From Arthrobacter globiformis (GTDB taxonomy: Bacteria; Actinomycetota; Actinomycetes; Actinomycetales; Micrococcaceae), in NCBI RefSeq assembly GCF_030818015.1, contig NZ_JAUSZX010000001.1, positions 868,001 to 932,000 on the forward strand: a stretch of DNA of 64,000 nt. Direction: 5' to 3'. This document shows positions 43,792-52,316 of this stretch, in pieces. Both the position numbers and the translations under genes were made by a program. Every line of letters starts with the position of its first letter. Position 1 is the stretch's first letter. The notes under the pieces are model-generated. The model worked only from the letters and a program-made list of their open reading frames with translations, was not told where the DNA came from and did no database searches.

Positions 43792-44511
43792 TCAGACGGG
43801 GCAGCCGTCCGGGCCGCACGCCTCGGCACCTGGTTTGTCGTTGGCGTCGGCCTGGTTGCCGACCATAACCAGCGGGTGCGACTCCTGCCAGGCCTGCTCG
43901 AGGGCCATGGTGAAGCTCGCCGCAGGCTGGGCTCCGGACAGCCCGTACTTGCGGTCGACCACGAAGAACGGAACGCCGCTGATGCCCAGGGCGCGGGCTT
44001 CAGCGAAGTCGCGGCGGACGTCGTCGGCGTACTTGTCGGTGCTGAACAGCTCGGCAACGTCGTCTGCCTCGAGCCCAAGGTCCGCGCCAAGCGACGCGAG
44101 GTAGTCGGGGCTGCCGATGTCCTTGCCGTGCTCGAAGTGGTCGCTGAGCAGCCGCTCCTTGGCCGCATCCTGCCTGCCGTGCGCGGCAGCCAGATGGATC
44201 AGCCTGTGGGCCGTAAAGCTGTTGGCAACCACGACGGCGTCAAACCGGTAGTTGAGGCCCTCACCTTTGGCCTGGGCTGCTACATGGTCGAACATCTGCG
44301 TGACCTGGGCGGGAGCGAGGCCCTTGCGCGTGCTGAGGTAGTCCAGTTCAGTGCCGTCGTAGTGTTCGGGCAGGGTCGGGTCCAGCTGGTAGCTGCGCCA
44401 CTGCACCTCCACCTGGTCGCGGTGCGGGAACTCGGCGAGGGCGGCCTCGAACCGGCGCTTGCCGATGTAGCACCAGGGGCATGCGACGTCTGACCAGATC
44501 TCAATCTTCAT
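43792..44511 (-). CDS. DsbA family (FrnE-like) oxidoreductase
   Basis: Cytosolic thioredoxin-fold protein of 239 residues, FrnE type. The redox motif CPWC is at Cys11-Cys14 in SDVACPWCYIGKRRFE, and the helical insert contains FTAHRLIHLAAAHGRQDAAKERL. ALGISGVPFFVVDRKYGLSGAQP gives the cis-Pro loop (GVPFF). The C-terminus has two extra Cys (ACGPDGCPV). The start at 44511 gives the exact family N-terminus; a longer frame upstream is not conserved. Likely thiol-disulfide exchange or isomerase-type chemistry. Confidence 0.9.
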   Translation of the reverse strand: MKIEIWSDVACPWCYIGKRRFEAALAEFPHRDQVEVQWRSYQLDPTLPEHYDGTELDYLSTRKGLAPAQVTQMFDHVAAQAKGEGLNYRFDAVVVANSFTAHRLIHLAAAHGRQDAAKERLLSDHFEHGKDIGSPDYLASLGADLGLEADDVAELFSTDKYADDVRRDFAEARALGISGVPFFVVDRKYGLSGAQPAASFTMALEQAWQESHPLVMVGNQADANDKPGAEACGPDGCPV

Positions 44512-44691
44512 GCCTACGACAACTCCCGGGCCCTCCCGGGCATTCCTGCGCCGACAGTTGCTTTGGTCACGCCGGCTGAACAGTGTTGTCTGGGAGAGCC
44601 GGGCTTCCCGCAGCCCTTGTCTGGCGGCAGGCCCGGCCATATTGTTTGGACTAACTCCCGGCGGTCAGGCCGTACACACGTGGGAGGCAAA

Positions 44692-45732
44692 ATGCGCATT
44701 GGACTGATATCGGCACCGTGGATCCCGGTTCCGCCATCCGGGTACGGCGGCACCGAACGGGTGGTGGACAGCCTTGCGCGCGGGTTCGCCGCGGCCGGGC
44801 ATGACGTCCTGCTGGCAGCCCCGTCCGACAGCACCTGTCCCGTTCCCCTGGCTCCACGGATGCGTCCCTCGGAACCGGCGGACATGGGTTTCGCATTGTC
44901 GGAGCTGAGCCACATCATCAGGGCCTACGACGGCATGGCAGGCGTGGACATCATCCACGACCACACCATGAGCGGTCCGCTGTATGCCCAGCGGCCGGCC
45001 GGTGTCCCGGTGGTCACCACCATCCACATCCGCCTGGCCCCGCAGGCCGTGGACCTGTACAGCGCAATCGGAAAGACCACCGGCATCATTGCCATCTCCC
45101 ATGACCAGGTCAGCCGGTCGCCGGAAGTCCCGGTGGCGAAGGTGATCCACCATGGCATGGATGTGGCGTCCGTTCCGGTGGGCCAGGGGAACGGCGGTTA
45201 TCTCTGTTTTGTCGGACGGATGTCCCCGGACAAAGGCATCCTCGAAGCAATCCACATCGCACGTGCCGCCGTAATCCCTCTGCGTATCAGCGCCCGGATC
45301 CAGGGCCCTGAGGAGCAGGGCTATTTCGACGAGGTCGTCAAGCCGGCGCTGGGACCCGACGTGGAGTTCACGGGGCCGCTGTCCGACGCTGGGAAATACG
45401 AACTGGTGGGCGGCGCGCTCGCGTTCCTGAATCCGATCCAGTGGCCGGAGCCATTCGGCCTCGTGATGATTGAGGCGCTGGCCACCGGAACGCCCGTTGT
45501 GGGGACCCCTGCCGGTGCTGCTCCGGAAATAGTGGAGCATGGCGTCACGGGTTACCTGGGCAGCGTCGACCAGCTGGCAGGATTCGCCGCCCAAGCCGCA
45601 GGCCTCAGTCGTGAGGCCTGCCGCGCCTCGGTGGAGCAGCGCTTCAGCTCGGCCCGCATGGTGGCGGACCACTTGGCGCTCTATGAACAGATTGTGGGCG
45701 GACACACCGGGGAGCGCCGCCACGGCACTTAG
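44692..45732 (+). CDS. glycosyltransferase family 4
   Basis: GT-B fold transferase of 346 residues for glycan or glycoconjugate synthesis. The N-terminal domain starts MRIGLISAPWIPVPPSGYGG, with the glycine-rich acceptor loop GGTERVV. The C-terminal nucleotide-sugar domain has LCFVGRMSPDKGILEAIHIA and the EPFGLVMIEALATGTPVVGTPAGAAPEIV (E-x7-E) motif. The ATG at 44692 has GGGAGG 4 bases upstream. Its stop overlaps by 4 bases the end of a truncated gene on the other strand at 45729, a sign of past rearrangement. Donor and acceptor unknown. Confidence 0.88.
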   Translation: MRIGLISAPWIPVPPSGYGGTERVVDSLARGFAAAGHDVLLAAPSDSTCPVPLAPRMRPSEPADMGFALSELSHIIRAYDGMAGVDIIHDHTMSGPLYAQRPAGVPVVTTIHIRLAPQAVDLYSAIGKTTGIIAISHDQVSRSPEVPVAKVIHHGMDVASVPVGQGNGGYLCFVGRMSPDKGILEAIHIARAAVIPLRISARIQGPEEQGYFDEVVKPALGPDVEFTGPLSDAGKYELVGGALAFLNPIQWPEPFGLVMIEALATGTPVVGTPAGAAPEIVEHGVTGYLGSVDQLAGFAAQAAGLSREACRASVEQRFSSARMVADHLALYEQIVGGHTGERRHGT

Positions 45733-45839
45733 CCTGCGGCCGTCTGCAGGAACGCATCGTGGTGGTCGAATCCGGGGAAGACGAGTTCTTCCTCGTGCAG
45801 CTGCAGTTCGGTGATCCGGGACTGGACAGTTTCAGTCAT
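45729..45839 (-). pseudogene. truncated UPF0303 / heme-degrading-domain (DUF336) gene remnant
   Basis: Only 36 codons remain, giving the N-terminal SRITELQLHEEELVFPGFDHHDAF, which resembles the start of UPF0303 proteins (DUF336, HbpS/GlcG-like, about 160 residues). The stop comes right where the converging glycosyltransferase gene ends. It overlaps the preceding dehydrogenase gene by 8 bases, so it was probably the last gene of the sugar operon before a deletion joined the two regions. The product is unlikely to fold. Confidence 0.6.
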
Positions 45840-46854
45840 TGGGGTTCCCGTCGGCGTCGTACTTGAGGCCGATCTGGCGGCGGATCTCGTCCATCGCGGC
45901 CATGACTGCCACGCTCTCACCCGGGGGAAGAACCGTACCCGCGGTGCGGCCGGCCCGGATAAGGCCTTCCATCTCGGCTGCCTGGTACTGCATCCCCCTG
46001 CTGGTCACCGGCTGGTCGAAGCTCTCCAGGACCTTGCCCGCATTGTCGAACCGGGTGAAGGGCGTCGGGTTGTACCAGGTGGGTTCGATGTCGATCCACC
46101 CCTCCGTCCCGATGATGGCGGCGCGGTTGTTTGAAGCGGTGTCCAGGGCGCAGTCCACGATTGCCTGCTGTCCGTCCGGGTACTCGAAGATCGCTGCCGT
46201 CTGCCGGTCCACGCCCGTGGCCGTCATGGAGGCGCTGGCCCGGATGGTGTCCGGTGTGCCGAGGACGTCAAAGACAAAGGACACGGGGTAGACGCCGAGG
46301 TCCAGCAGGGCACCGCCGCCCAGGGCAGGATCGTTGAGCCGGTGCGCGGGATCCTTGGGAAGGTTCTGGTTGTGGCTGGCCGTGACCTTCCGGATCTGCC
46401 CGAGTGAGCCCTCAGCGACGATCTCGCGGAGGCGGGCCATATGGGGGAGGAAGCGGCTCCACATGGCCTCCAGTGCCACGAGCCCCTTGGCCTCAGCCAG
46501 CGCAAAGATTTCCTGCGCTTCCCGGGCGTTGATGGTGAACGGCTTCTCCACCAGCACGTGCTTTCCGGCGTTCAGGGCGAGCAGCGCGTGGGCATGATGG
46601 TACGTGTGCGGTGAGGCAATGTAAACGACGTCGACGTCCGGGTCCGCGACGAATGCTTCGTAGCTTGCATGTGCGGTGGGAATGTCGAACTTTTCACTGA
46701 AGGCCCTGCTCGATGCGGCGTTGCGGGAACCGACGGCCTGCACCGTGAAGCCGTTCTCGGCCAGGTCCTGCGTTTGCAGGCCCGCGATGAATCCCGTGCC
46801 GAGGATTCCCCAGCGGATGTGGCCGTCGGAGGTGCCATTGGGGTGGTTGGTCAC
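45832..46854 (-). CDS. Gfo/Idh/MocA family dehydrogenase (1)
   Basis: NAD(P)-dependent sugar dehydrogenase of 340 residues. The Rossmann domain starts WGILGTGFIAGLQTQDL, and the EKP motif with the proton-relay Lys lies in HVLVEKPFTINAREAQEIF near residue 95. The C-terminal domain has DLGVYPVSFVFDVLG. Close to proteins that oxidise or reduce polyols and 3-keto sugars. GTG start 1 base after the TolB-like gene stop. It is the last intact gene of the minus-strand sugar operon running from 57530. Confidence 0.88.
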   Translation of the reverse strand: MTNHPNGTSDGHIRWGILGTGFIAGLQTQDLAENGFTVQAVGSRNAASSRAFSEKFDIPTAHASYEAFVADPDVDVVYIASPHTYHHAHALLALNAGKHVLVEKPFTINAREAQEIFALAEAKGLVALEAMWSRFLPHMARLREIVAEGSLGQIRKVTASHNQNLPKDPAHRLNDPALGGGALLDLGVYPVSFVFDVLGTPDTIRASASMTATGVDRQTAAIFEYPDGQQAIVDCALDTASNNRAAIIGTEGWIDIEPTWYNPTPFTRFDNAGKVLESFDQPVTSRGMQYQAAEMEGLIRAGRTAGTVLPPGESVAVMAAMDEIRRQIGLKYDADGNPND

Positions 46855-46855
46855 G

Positions 46856-48133
46856 TTAGTCCTTTATCGAATCGGCGGTGGCGAGGGGGTACGCGACGTA
46901 CGCGAACCGGGTGGAATCGGGCGCCCAGCCGTTGACGTTGAGCGTCCCCTGGCCTCCGAAGAGGGCCCAGCTCTGCAGCGGCGCGGCCCAGTCATCGGTT
47001 GAGACAAGTACGACGTCGACCGGCAGGTCCGCTGGGTGGCCCACCGTGCCGCTGGGGAAACGGATGTAGCTGGCCAGACGGCCGTCGGGCGAGAGATGGG
47101 GGAACCAGTCGACGGTGTCGCTCTTGAGGAGTTGCTCGGCGCCGCTGTCGCCGGTGGCGTTGGATGAGCTGCGGCCGACGGCACGCACGCGCGCCAGCTG
47201 GGCATGGCCGGGCTTGCTGGTGAACGCCTCGGTATTGAAATGCAGCCATTCGCCGTCCGGTGAGTATTCGGGCCCGTCGCAGTGGCCGTTGACGCTGATG
47301 GGTGTGGATGCGCCGCCGCCGGCAGGAATGGTCCGGAGCCGGCCCGGCTGGGTGAATTCGCCGGATTCGATGCCGACGTAGGCCAGTTCCTGGCCGTCCG
47401 GGCTGACGCCGTGCAGGAAGTGGAACGAGCCGTCGTCCTTGGTGATGCGTGCGGCCTGTCCGCCAGCCAGGGCCGCGCGGTAGATGTGGCCGTCGTTGGC
47501 CGAAAGGAAGATGTGCTCGCCGTCAGGGTCCAGGACGTGGTCGTTGTTGAGGTCGGGGATCCCGGTAAGCGGGACCTGGCGGATGCTCCGGCCGGCAACG
47601 TCGAACGTCCACAGCTTCCCGTCGCCGTTGAAGACCAGTGCCCCGCCGTCGAGCGTCCAGTTGGGCGCCTCCAGGAGCACGTCCTCGGTGGCGAAAACCA
47701 GGTCGCGCTCGCCGGTAACGGAGGCAATCCAGACCTCACACCGCTGTCCGGCCCGAAGTGTGCGGATCATTGCGCGTGCCTCTCGGATTCGGGGTTCAGT
47801 TCCCTGATGCGGATGTTCCGCCACCGGCATTGTGCCCTTTCCCCACCGGGCTTCGCCGGACATGGCATCGTTGTCGTGGACCTCGAGGGCGATGTGCCCC
47901 CGGTCGCCGAGCACTCGAAAGATGGCCTCGGGATCATAGTTGGGGGATTCGAGCGTGGCAGTGTCCAGCTCTGCGACCTTGAGGCCGTTGACCCAGGTGG
48001 TGATCACAGGCATCGGCCCGACGCAGCGGATCCGCAGTTCGTTCCAGTCGTCCCAGCGCCAGACGTCCAGGAAATCCCCGACGGCGGCGGCATGGGTCAG
48101 GCGGGACCGCTTTTCTTCCGTGACCGGTTCCAT
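46856..48133 (-). CDS. DUF1080 fragment fused to TolB-like beta-propeller
   Basis: A 425-residue frame with two parts. Residues about 10-110 match the second half of a DUF1080 domain (3-keto-disaccharide hydrolase, jelly-roll): WNELRIRCVGPMPVITTWVN, GHIALEVHDND. The first half of that domain is missing. From about residue 122 (MIRTLRAGQRCEVWIASV, internal ATG at 47770 with its own GAGAGG site) a TolB-like propeller follows with YSPDGEWLHFN and HLSPDGRLASY blades. The frame may be translated as one fusion from 48133 (AAAGGA upstream), or only the TolB part (304 residues) may be functional. Predicted cytosolic; no signal peptide. Confidence 0.65.
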   Translation of the reverse strand: MEPVTEEKRSRLTHAAAVGDFLDVWRWDDWNELRIRCVGPMPVITTWVNGLKVAELDTATLESPNYDPEAIFRVLGDRGHIALEVHDNDAMSGEARWGKGTMPVAEHPHQGTEPRIREARAMIRTLRAGQRCEVWIASVTGERDLVFATEDVLLEAPNWTLDGGALVFNGDGKLWTFDVAGRSIRQVPLTGIPDLNNDHVLDPDGEHIFLSANDGHIYRAALAGGQAARITKDDGSFHFLHGVSPDGQELAYVGIESGEFTQPGRLRTIPAGGGASTPISVNGHCDGPEYSPDGEWLHFNTEAFTSKPGHAQLARVRAVGRSSSNATGDSGAEQLLKSDTVDWFPHLSPDGRLASYIRFPSGTVGHPADLPVDVVLVSTDDWAAPLQSWALFGGQGTLNVNGWAPDSTRFAYVAYPLATADSIKD

Positions 48134-48161
48134 AGGTGCAATTCCTTTGGCGGTTTCCGGG

Positions 48162-49163
48162 TCAGTCTTTGGTGCTGAAGGCGGCGTCGAAGCTGGTCTG
48201 CGACGCGGGGAAGTCGAACTTCTTGAGCGCGGCGAGGGCTTCGGGGGCGCCGTGCAGGCGGTCCATGCCGGCGTCTTCCCATTCCACCGAGATGGGTCCG
48301 GTGTAGCCGATGGCGGTGAGCGCGCGGAAGGACGATTCCCAGGGGACGTCGCCGCGTCCGGCGGAGACGAAGTCCCAGCCGCGGCGGGGGTCGCCCCAGG
48401 GCAGGTGGGAGCCGAGGACGGTGTTCCGGCCGGTGGGGCGCAGCTTGGTGTCCTTGCAGTCCACGTGGTAGATCCGGTCCTTGAAGTCCCAAATGAAGGA
48501 GACGGGGTCGATGCCCTGCCACATGAAGTGGGAGGGGTCCCAGTTCAGCCCGAACGCTTCGCGGTGGCCGATCGCTTCGAGGGTGCGGACGGTGGTCCAG
48601 TAGTCGTAGGCGATCTCGCTCGGGTGGACTTCGTGGGCGAAGCGGACGCCGCATTCGTCGAAGACGTCCAGGATGGGGTTCCAGCGGTCGGCGAAGTCCT
48701 GGTAGCCGGCGTCGATGACCTTTTCCGGGACGGGCGGGAACATCGCGACGTACTGCCAGATGGAGGAGCCGGTGAAGCCGACGACGGTGTCCACGCCGAG
48801 GGCTCTGGCGAGGCGGGCGGTGTGTTTCATTTCCTCGGCCGCGCGCTGCCGGACGCCTTCGGGGTCGCCGTCGCCCCAGACCTTGGACCCGACGATCGCT
48901 TCGTGGCGGAAGTCGATCGGGTCATCGCAGACGGCCTGGCCCTTGAGGTGGTTGGAGATCGCCCAGACCTTGAGGTTGTACTTTTCCAGGACGGCGAGTT
49001 TGGACTCGACGTAGCCGGGTTCGTCCCAGCGCCAGGCGTCCAGGTGGTCGCCGGAGACGGCGATTTCGAGGCCGTCATAGCCCCAGCCGGAGGCGAGCCT
49101 GGCGACTTCCTCGAAGGGCAGGTCGGCCCACTGGCCGGTGAACAGGGTGTACGGGCGGGGCAT
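48162..49163 (-). CDS. sugar phosphate isomerase/epimerase-like TIM barrel (1)
   Basis: Xylose-isomerase-like TIM barrel of 333 residues (AP endonuclease 2 family). Metal-ligand-type segments are FAHEVHPSEIAYDYW, GLNWDPSHFMWQG, IYHVDCKDTKLRP and ISVEWEDAGMD, with Glu/Asp/His/Glu arranged as in IolE/IolI/LgdB-type isomerases or lyases. In 3-keto glycoside pathways such proteins do beta-elimination or hydration; in inositol pathways, isomerisation. The start at 49163 follows AAGGAG. It starts 1 base after the upstream dehydrogenase stop. Confidence 0.88.
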   Translation of the reverse strand: MPRPYTLFTGQWADLPFEEVARLASGWGYDGLEIAVSGDHLDAWRWDEPGYVESKLAVLEKYNLKVWAISNHLKGQAVCDDPIDFRHEAIVGSKVWGDGDPEGVRQRAAEEMKHTARLARALGVDTVVGFTGSSIWQYVAMFPPVPEKVIDAGYQDFADRWNPILDVFDECGVRFAHEVHPSEIAYDYWTTVRTLEAIGHREAFGLNWDPSHFMWQGIDPVSFIWDFKDRIYHVDCKDTKLRPTGRNTVLGSHLPWGDPRRGWDFVSAGRGDVPWESSFRALTAIGYTGPISVEWEDAGMDRLHGAPEALAALKKFDFPASQTSFDAAFSTKD

Positions 49164-49164
49164 A

Positions 49165-50373
49165 TCAGGCTCCTTCGGTTGGTGTGGCGGCTGCGGCGCC
49201 GGTGGGCTGGACGAGTTGGATGGAAGCGCTTTTCGCTGCCGCTGACTCCTCGACGGCGGCGAGCACGCGCTGGACGGCGAGGCCCTCCTCGAACGACGGC
49301 GACGGCGCGTCACCCGTGCCGATCGCGGACAGGAAGTCACGGATCTCGTGCGTGAAGGTGTGTTCCCAGCCGATGATGTGCCCCTGCGGCCACCAGGCAT
49401 CCAGGTAGGGGTGGTCGGGTTCGTTGACCAGGATCCGGCGGAAGCCCTGCTCCCGCACCGGGACGGTGGCGTCCAGGAAGCCGAGCTCGTTCAGGTTCTC
49501 CAGGTCGAAGAGAATGGTGCCCCTCTCACCGTAGATCTCCAGCTTCAGGGAGTTCTTCTGCCCGGTGGCCACCCGGGAGACCTCGACTGACGCGATCGCC
49601 CCGGAGGCGAGGGACAGCGTGGCCCAGGCGGCGTCGTCGACCGTCACGTCCTCCGGCCCGTGCTGTCCGGGCCGGACCCTGGTGAAGGTGTGGAGCCGGC
49701 CGGAGACCTCGGTGACGGAGTCTCCGAGGAGGAACAGGACCTGGTCGATCGCGTGGGAGGCGATGTCCCCGAGGGCGCCGGACCCGGCGGTTTCCTTGTT
49801 CAGCCGCCAGGTCATTGGTGATTCCGCGTCCGCGAGCCAGTCCTGCAGGTACGCGGCACGCACATGCCGCACGGTGCCGAGGCGGCCCTCCGCGATCAGT
49901 TCGCGGGCCAGTGCCAGGGCGGGCACGCGGCGGTAGTTGAATCCGACCATCGACTGCACGCCGTTGACCCGGGCCGCCCGCGCCGCCTCGGTCATGGCCT
50001 CGGCTTCGGCGAGGGTGTTGGCCAATGGCTTCTCCACGAGCACGTGCTTCCCGGCTTCGAGGGCGGCGATGGCGATCTCGGCGTGCATCCAGCCCGGGGC
50101 GCAGATATCGACGATATCGATGTCGTCCCGTTCCAGGACTGAACGCCAGTCCGTCGCGGACTCGGACCAGCCATACTTGGCCGCGGCCGCGGTGACCTGC
50201 CCGGCGTCCCGCCCCACGAGCACTTTCTGCTCGAAGGCCGGGACGTCGAAGAAGCTGGCGACGTTCCGCCACGCGTTCGAGTGGGCCTTGCCCATGAAGG
50301 CATAGCCGATCATCGCCACACCCAGAGGGCGGTTGGCTCCCGGCGGTGTGCCGGGGGATTCGTGGGAAGTCAT
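49165..50373 (-). CDS. Gfo/Idh/MocA family dehydrogenase (2), glycoside 3-dehydrogenase-like
   Basis: A 402-residue dehydrogenase with Rossmann start GVAMIGYAFMGKAHSNAW, EKPLANTLAEAEAM (Lys near 115), and the signature GSGALGDIASHAIDQVLFLLG. MGKAHS, YLQDW and the GDIASHAID pattern recall levoglucosan-dehydrogenase-type members that oxidise a glycosidic sugar at C3. The substrate is not provable from sequence. Ends 1 base before the epimerase-like gene; 8 bases after the third dehydrogenase. Confidence 0.87.
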   Translation of the reverse strand: MTSHESPGTPPGANRPLGVAMIGYAFMGKAHSNAWRNVASFFDVPAFEQKVLVGRDAGQVTAAAAKYGWSESATDWRSVLERDDIDIVDICAPGWMHAEIAIAALEAGKHVLVEKPLANTLAEAEAMTEAARAARVNGVQSMVGFNYRRVPALALARELIAEGRLGTVRHVRAAYLQDWLADAESPMTWRLNKETAGSGALGDIASHAIDQVLFLLGDSVTEVSGRLHTFTRVRPGQHGPEDVTVDDAAWATLSLASGAIASVEVSRVATGQKNSLKLEIYGERGTILFDLENLNELGFLDATVPVREQGFRRILVNEPDHPYLDAWWPQGHIIGWEHTFTHEIRDFLSAIGTGDAPSPSFEEGLAVQRVLAAVEESAAAKSASIQLVQPTGAAAATPTEGA

Positions 50374-50381
50374 TGGTATTC

Positions 50382-51509
50382 CTAGAGGGTGGGGGCGGTG
50401 GGGTTCCAGTCCTCGGGGAGGGCTGCGGACGCGGGGGCGGAGCTTTCGACGTCGACGAAAGTACCGGATTCCACGGATTCGGAGATCGAGACCATGGTGT
50501 CCAGGACGTGATAGGCGAGGTTGCCGGTGGCGCGGTGCGGAACTCCGGCGCGGATGGAGCGTGCCATGTCCAGCACGCCCATGCCGCGGCCGTTGGCCGG
50601 GCCGGTGGCGGGGATGACGGTCCAGTCCTCGTCGCCGGCGCGCCAGAGCTTGATGTCGCCGTCGAAAAAATTGGGGTCCGGGAGCGAGATGGTGGCTTCG
50701 GTGCCGGTGATCTCCACGAATCCCATCCGCAGGCGCGGTGACTCGAAGCTGAAGACGCTGTGCGAGGACTGGCCGCCCTCGAAATGGGCCATCGCGGAGA
50801 CATGGGTGGGGACGTCAACGGTGAATTCCTCGCCGGCCCTGGGACCGGAGCCGATGATGCGGACTTCCTTGGCCTTTGATCCGACGGCGGCGACCTTCCG
50901 GACCGACCCGAACGTCTGGACCAGGGTGGTGAGGTAGTACGGGCCCATGTCGAACAGCGGCCCGGCACCGTACTGGAACAGGAAGGCCGGGTTTGGGTGC
51001 CAGGATTCCGGTCCAGGGGTCTGGAAGGTGGTCAGGGCGGTGAGCGGGGTGCCGATGTCGCCGCGTTCGATGAGTCGGCGTGCGGTCTGCAGGCCGGCGC
51101 CCAGGAACGTATCCGGCGCGGTGCCGAGGCGGATGCCCGCCGCGTCGGCCGTCTTCAGCAGCCCCAGCCCCGATTCGCGGTCCAGCGAGAAGGGCTTCTC
51201 GGTCCAGACATGCTTGCCGGCGTTGACGGCGGCGGTGGCCACCTCCACGTGCGCTGCCGGAATGGTCAGGTTGACGATGATTTCGACGTCGGGATGGTTC
51301 AGTGCGGCGTCCACGCCGCCCCACTCCGGAATGCCGTATTCCTTCGCCCGCGCCTCGGCAGCCTCCTCGAAGAGGTCGGCGATGACGTGGACCTTAAGGT
51401 CCGGGAAGACGGTCAGGTTGTCCAGGTACTGCTTGCTGATGTTGCCGGCGCCGATGACGCCGACGCCGACCGGCCCCCGGAGGGAAGACGGCGTGGATGC
51501 GCCGCTCAT
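50382..51509 (-). CDS. Gfo/Idh/MocA family dehydrogenase (3)
   Basis: NAD(P)-dependent oxidoreductase of 375 residues: GVGVIGAGNISKQYLDNL at the N-terminus, VWTEKPFSLDRESGLGL with the catalytic Lys near 100, DMGPYYLTTLVQTFGSV in the substrate domain. It is rather unlike dehydrogenase 2, so it probably handles a different step (oxidation versus final 3-keto reduction). It overlaps the next gene upstream (51506) by ATGA. Ordinary length. Confidence 0.87.
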   Translation of the reverse strand: MSGASTPSSLRGPVGVGVIGAGNISKQYLDNLTVFPDLKVHVIADLFEEAAEARAKEYGIPEWGGVDAALNHPDVEIIVNLTIPAAHVEVATAAVNAGKHVWTEKPFSLDRESGLGLLKTADAAGIRLGTAPDTFLGAGLQTARRLIERGDIGTPLTALTTFQTPGPESWHPNPAFLFQYGAGPLFDMGPYYLTTLVQTFGSVRKVAAVGSKAKEVRIIGSGPRAGEEFTVDVPTHVSAMAHFEGGQSSHSVFSFESPRLRMGFVEITGTEATISLPDPNFFDGDIKLWRAGDEDWTVIPATGPANGRGMGVLDMARSIRAGVPHRATGNLAYHVLDTMVSISESVESGTFVDVESSAPASAALPEDWNPTAPTL

Positions 51510-52258
51510 GCCTGTGCCCCTTCAGTGGCCTTTGCGGAGTTCAAGAAGGCAAGCGACTGGGTGATGCCGTCGAAGATGTCCCCGGAGTAGTCATCGAATT
51601 CCACGACGCCGACCTCAAGCGACTTTGCTGCGTTAATGACGTCCCACACCGGGATCCTGCCCTGGCCCGCCGGCTGCTGCGCCTTGGTGTCGGTGTTCAG
51701 CGGGCCGTCCTTGATGTGGATGAACTTCACCCGGTCGCCCAGTTTGGTCAGGATCTCCACCGGGTCCTTGCCGCCCACGGCAACCCAGTAGGTGTCCACC
51801 TCCAGGACCAGTTCGGGATCCAGCAGCCCTTCGAAGTACTCCAGAGCCGTCTTGCCCTCCATGGCGGACTCCAGTTCCCAGGCGTGGTTGTGGTAGCCGA
51901 CGCGGATGCCGTATTCGACACCCTTTTTGGCGGCGGCGTTGAGCTTTGCCGCGGTCGCCTGGATGTCCTCGGCGTTCTGCCAGTGCTCGGCGGTGATGTA
52001 CGGTTCGATCACCGTGCCGATGCCGAGCCCCTTGGCGGCAGAGAAGATTTCGTCCTGGTCCTGGCTGAGCAGCGGCGCGTGGCCGGACGGGGCGGTGAGG
52101 CCGTTCTCCTTCAGCGCGGCGCCGAGCTCATTGGCCGTGGCCACGAAGTTGTACGGCTCAACCTGCGTGAAGCCGATCTCCGCGACCTTCCGGATGGTAC
52201 CGGGCAGGTCCTCCTGGATGGCGTTGCGCAGGGTGTACAGCTGGAGTGAGTAAGACAT
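51506..52258 (-). CDS. sugar phosphate isomerase/epimerase-like TIM barrel (2)
   Basis: A 250-residue TIM barrel: SLQLYTLRNAIQEDLPG at the N-terminus, GYHNHAWELE and LEVDTYWVAVGG as metal-ligand strands, IHIKDGPLNTDTKAQQ near 185, and VVEFDDYSGD at the end. This short form resembles elimination or hydration enzymes of 3-keto sugar pathways. Starts 58 bases after the permease stop and is coupled to dehydrogenase 3 by ATGA overlap. Confidence 0.88.
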   Translation of the reverse strand: MSYSLQLYTLRNAIQEDLPGTIRKVAEIGFTQVEPYNFVATANELGAALKENGLTAPSGHAPLLSQDQDEIFSAAKGLGIGTVIEPYITAEHWQNAEDIQATAAKLNAAAKKGVEYGIRVGYHNHAWELESAMEGKTALEYFEGLLDPELVLEVDTYWVAVGGKDPVEILTKLGDRVKFIHIKDGPLNTDTKAQQPAGQGRIPVWDVINAAKSLEVGVVEFDDYSGDIFDGITQSLAFLNSAKATEGAQA

Positions 52259-52316
52259 TTCGTTCCTTTGCGGGAGTTGGTTTGTTCTCGAAAAAGGGTT
52301 TGTGGTTCAGGACCGC

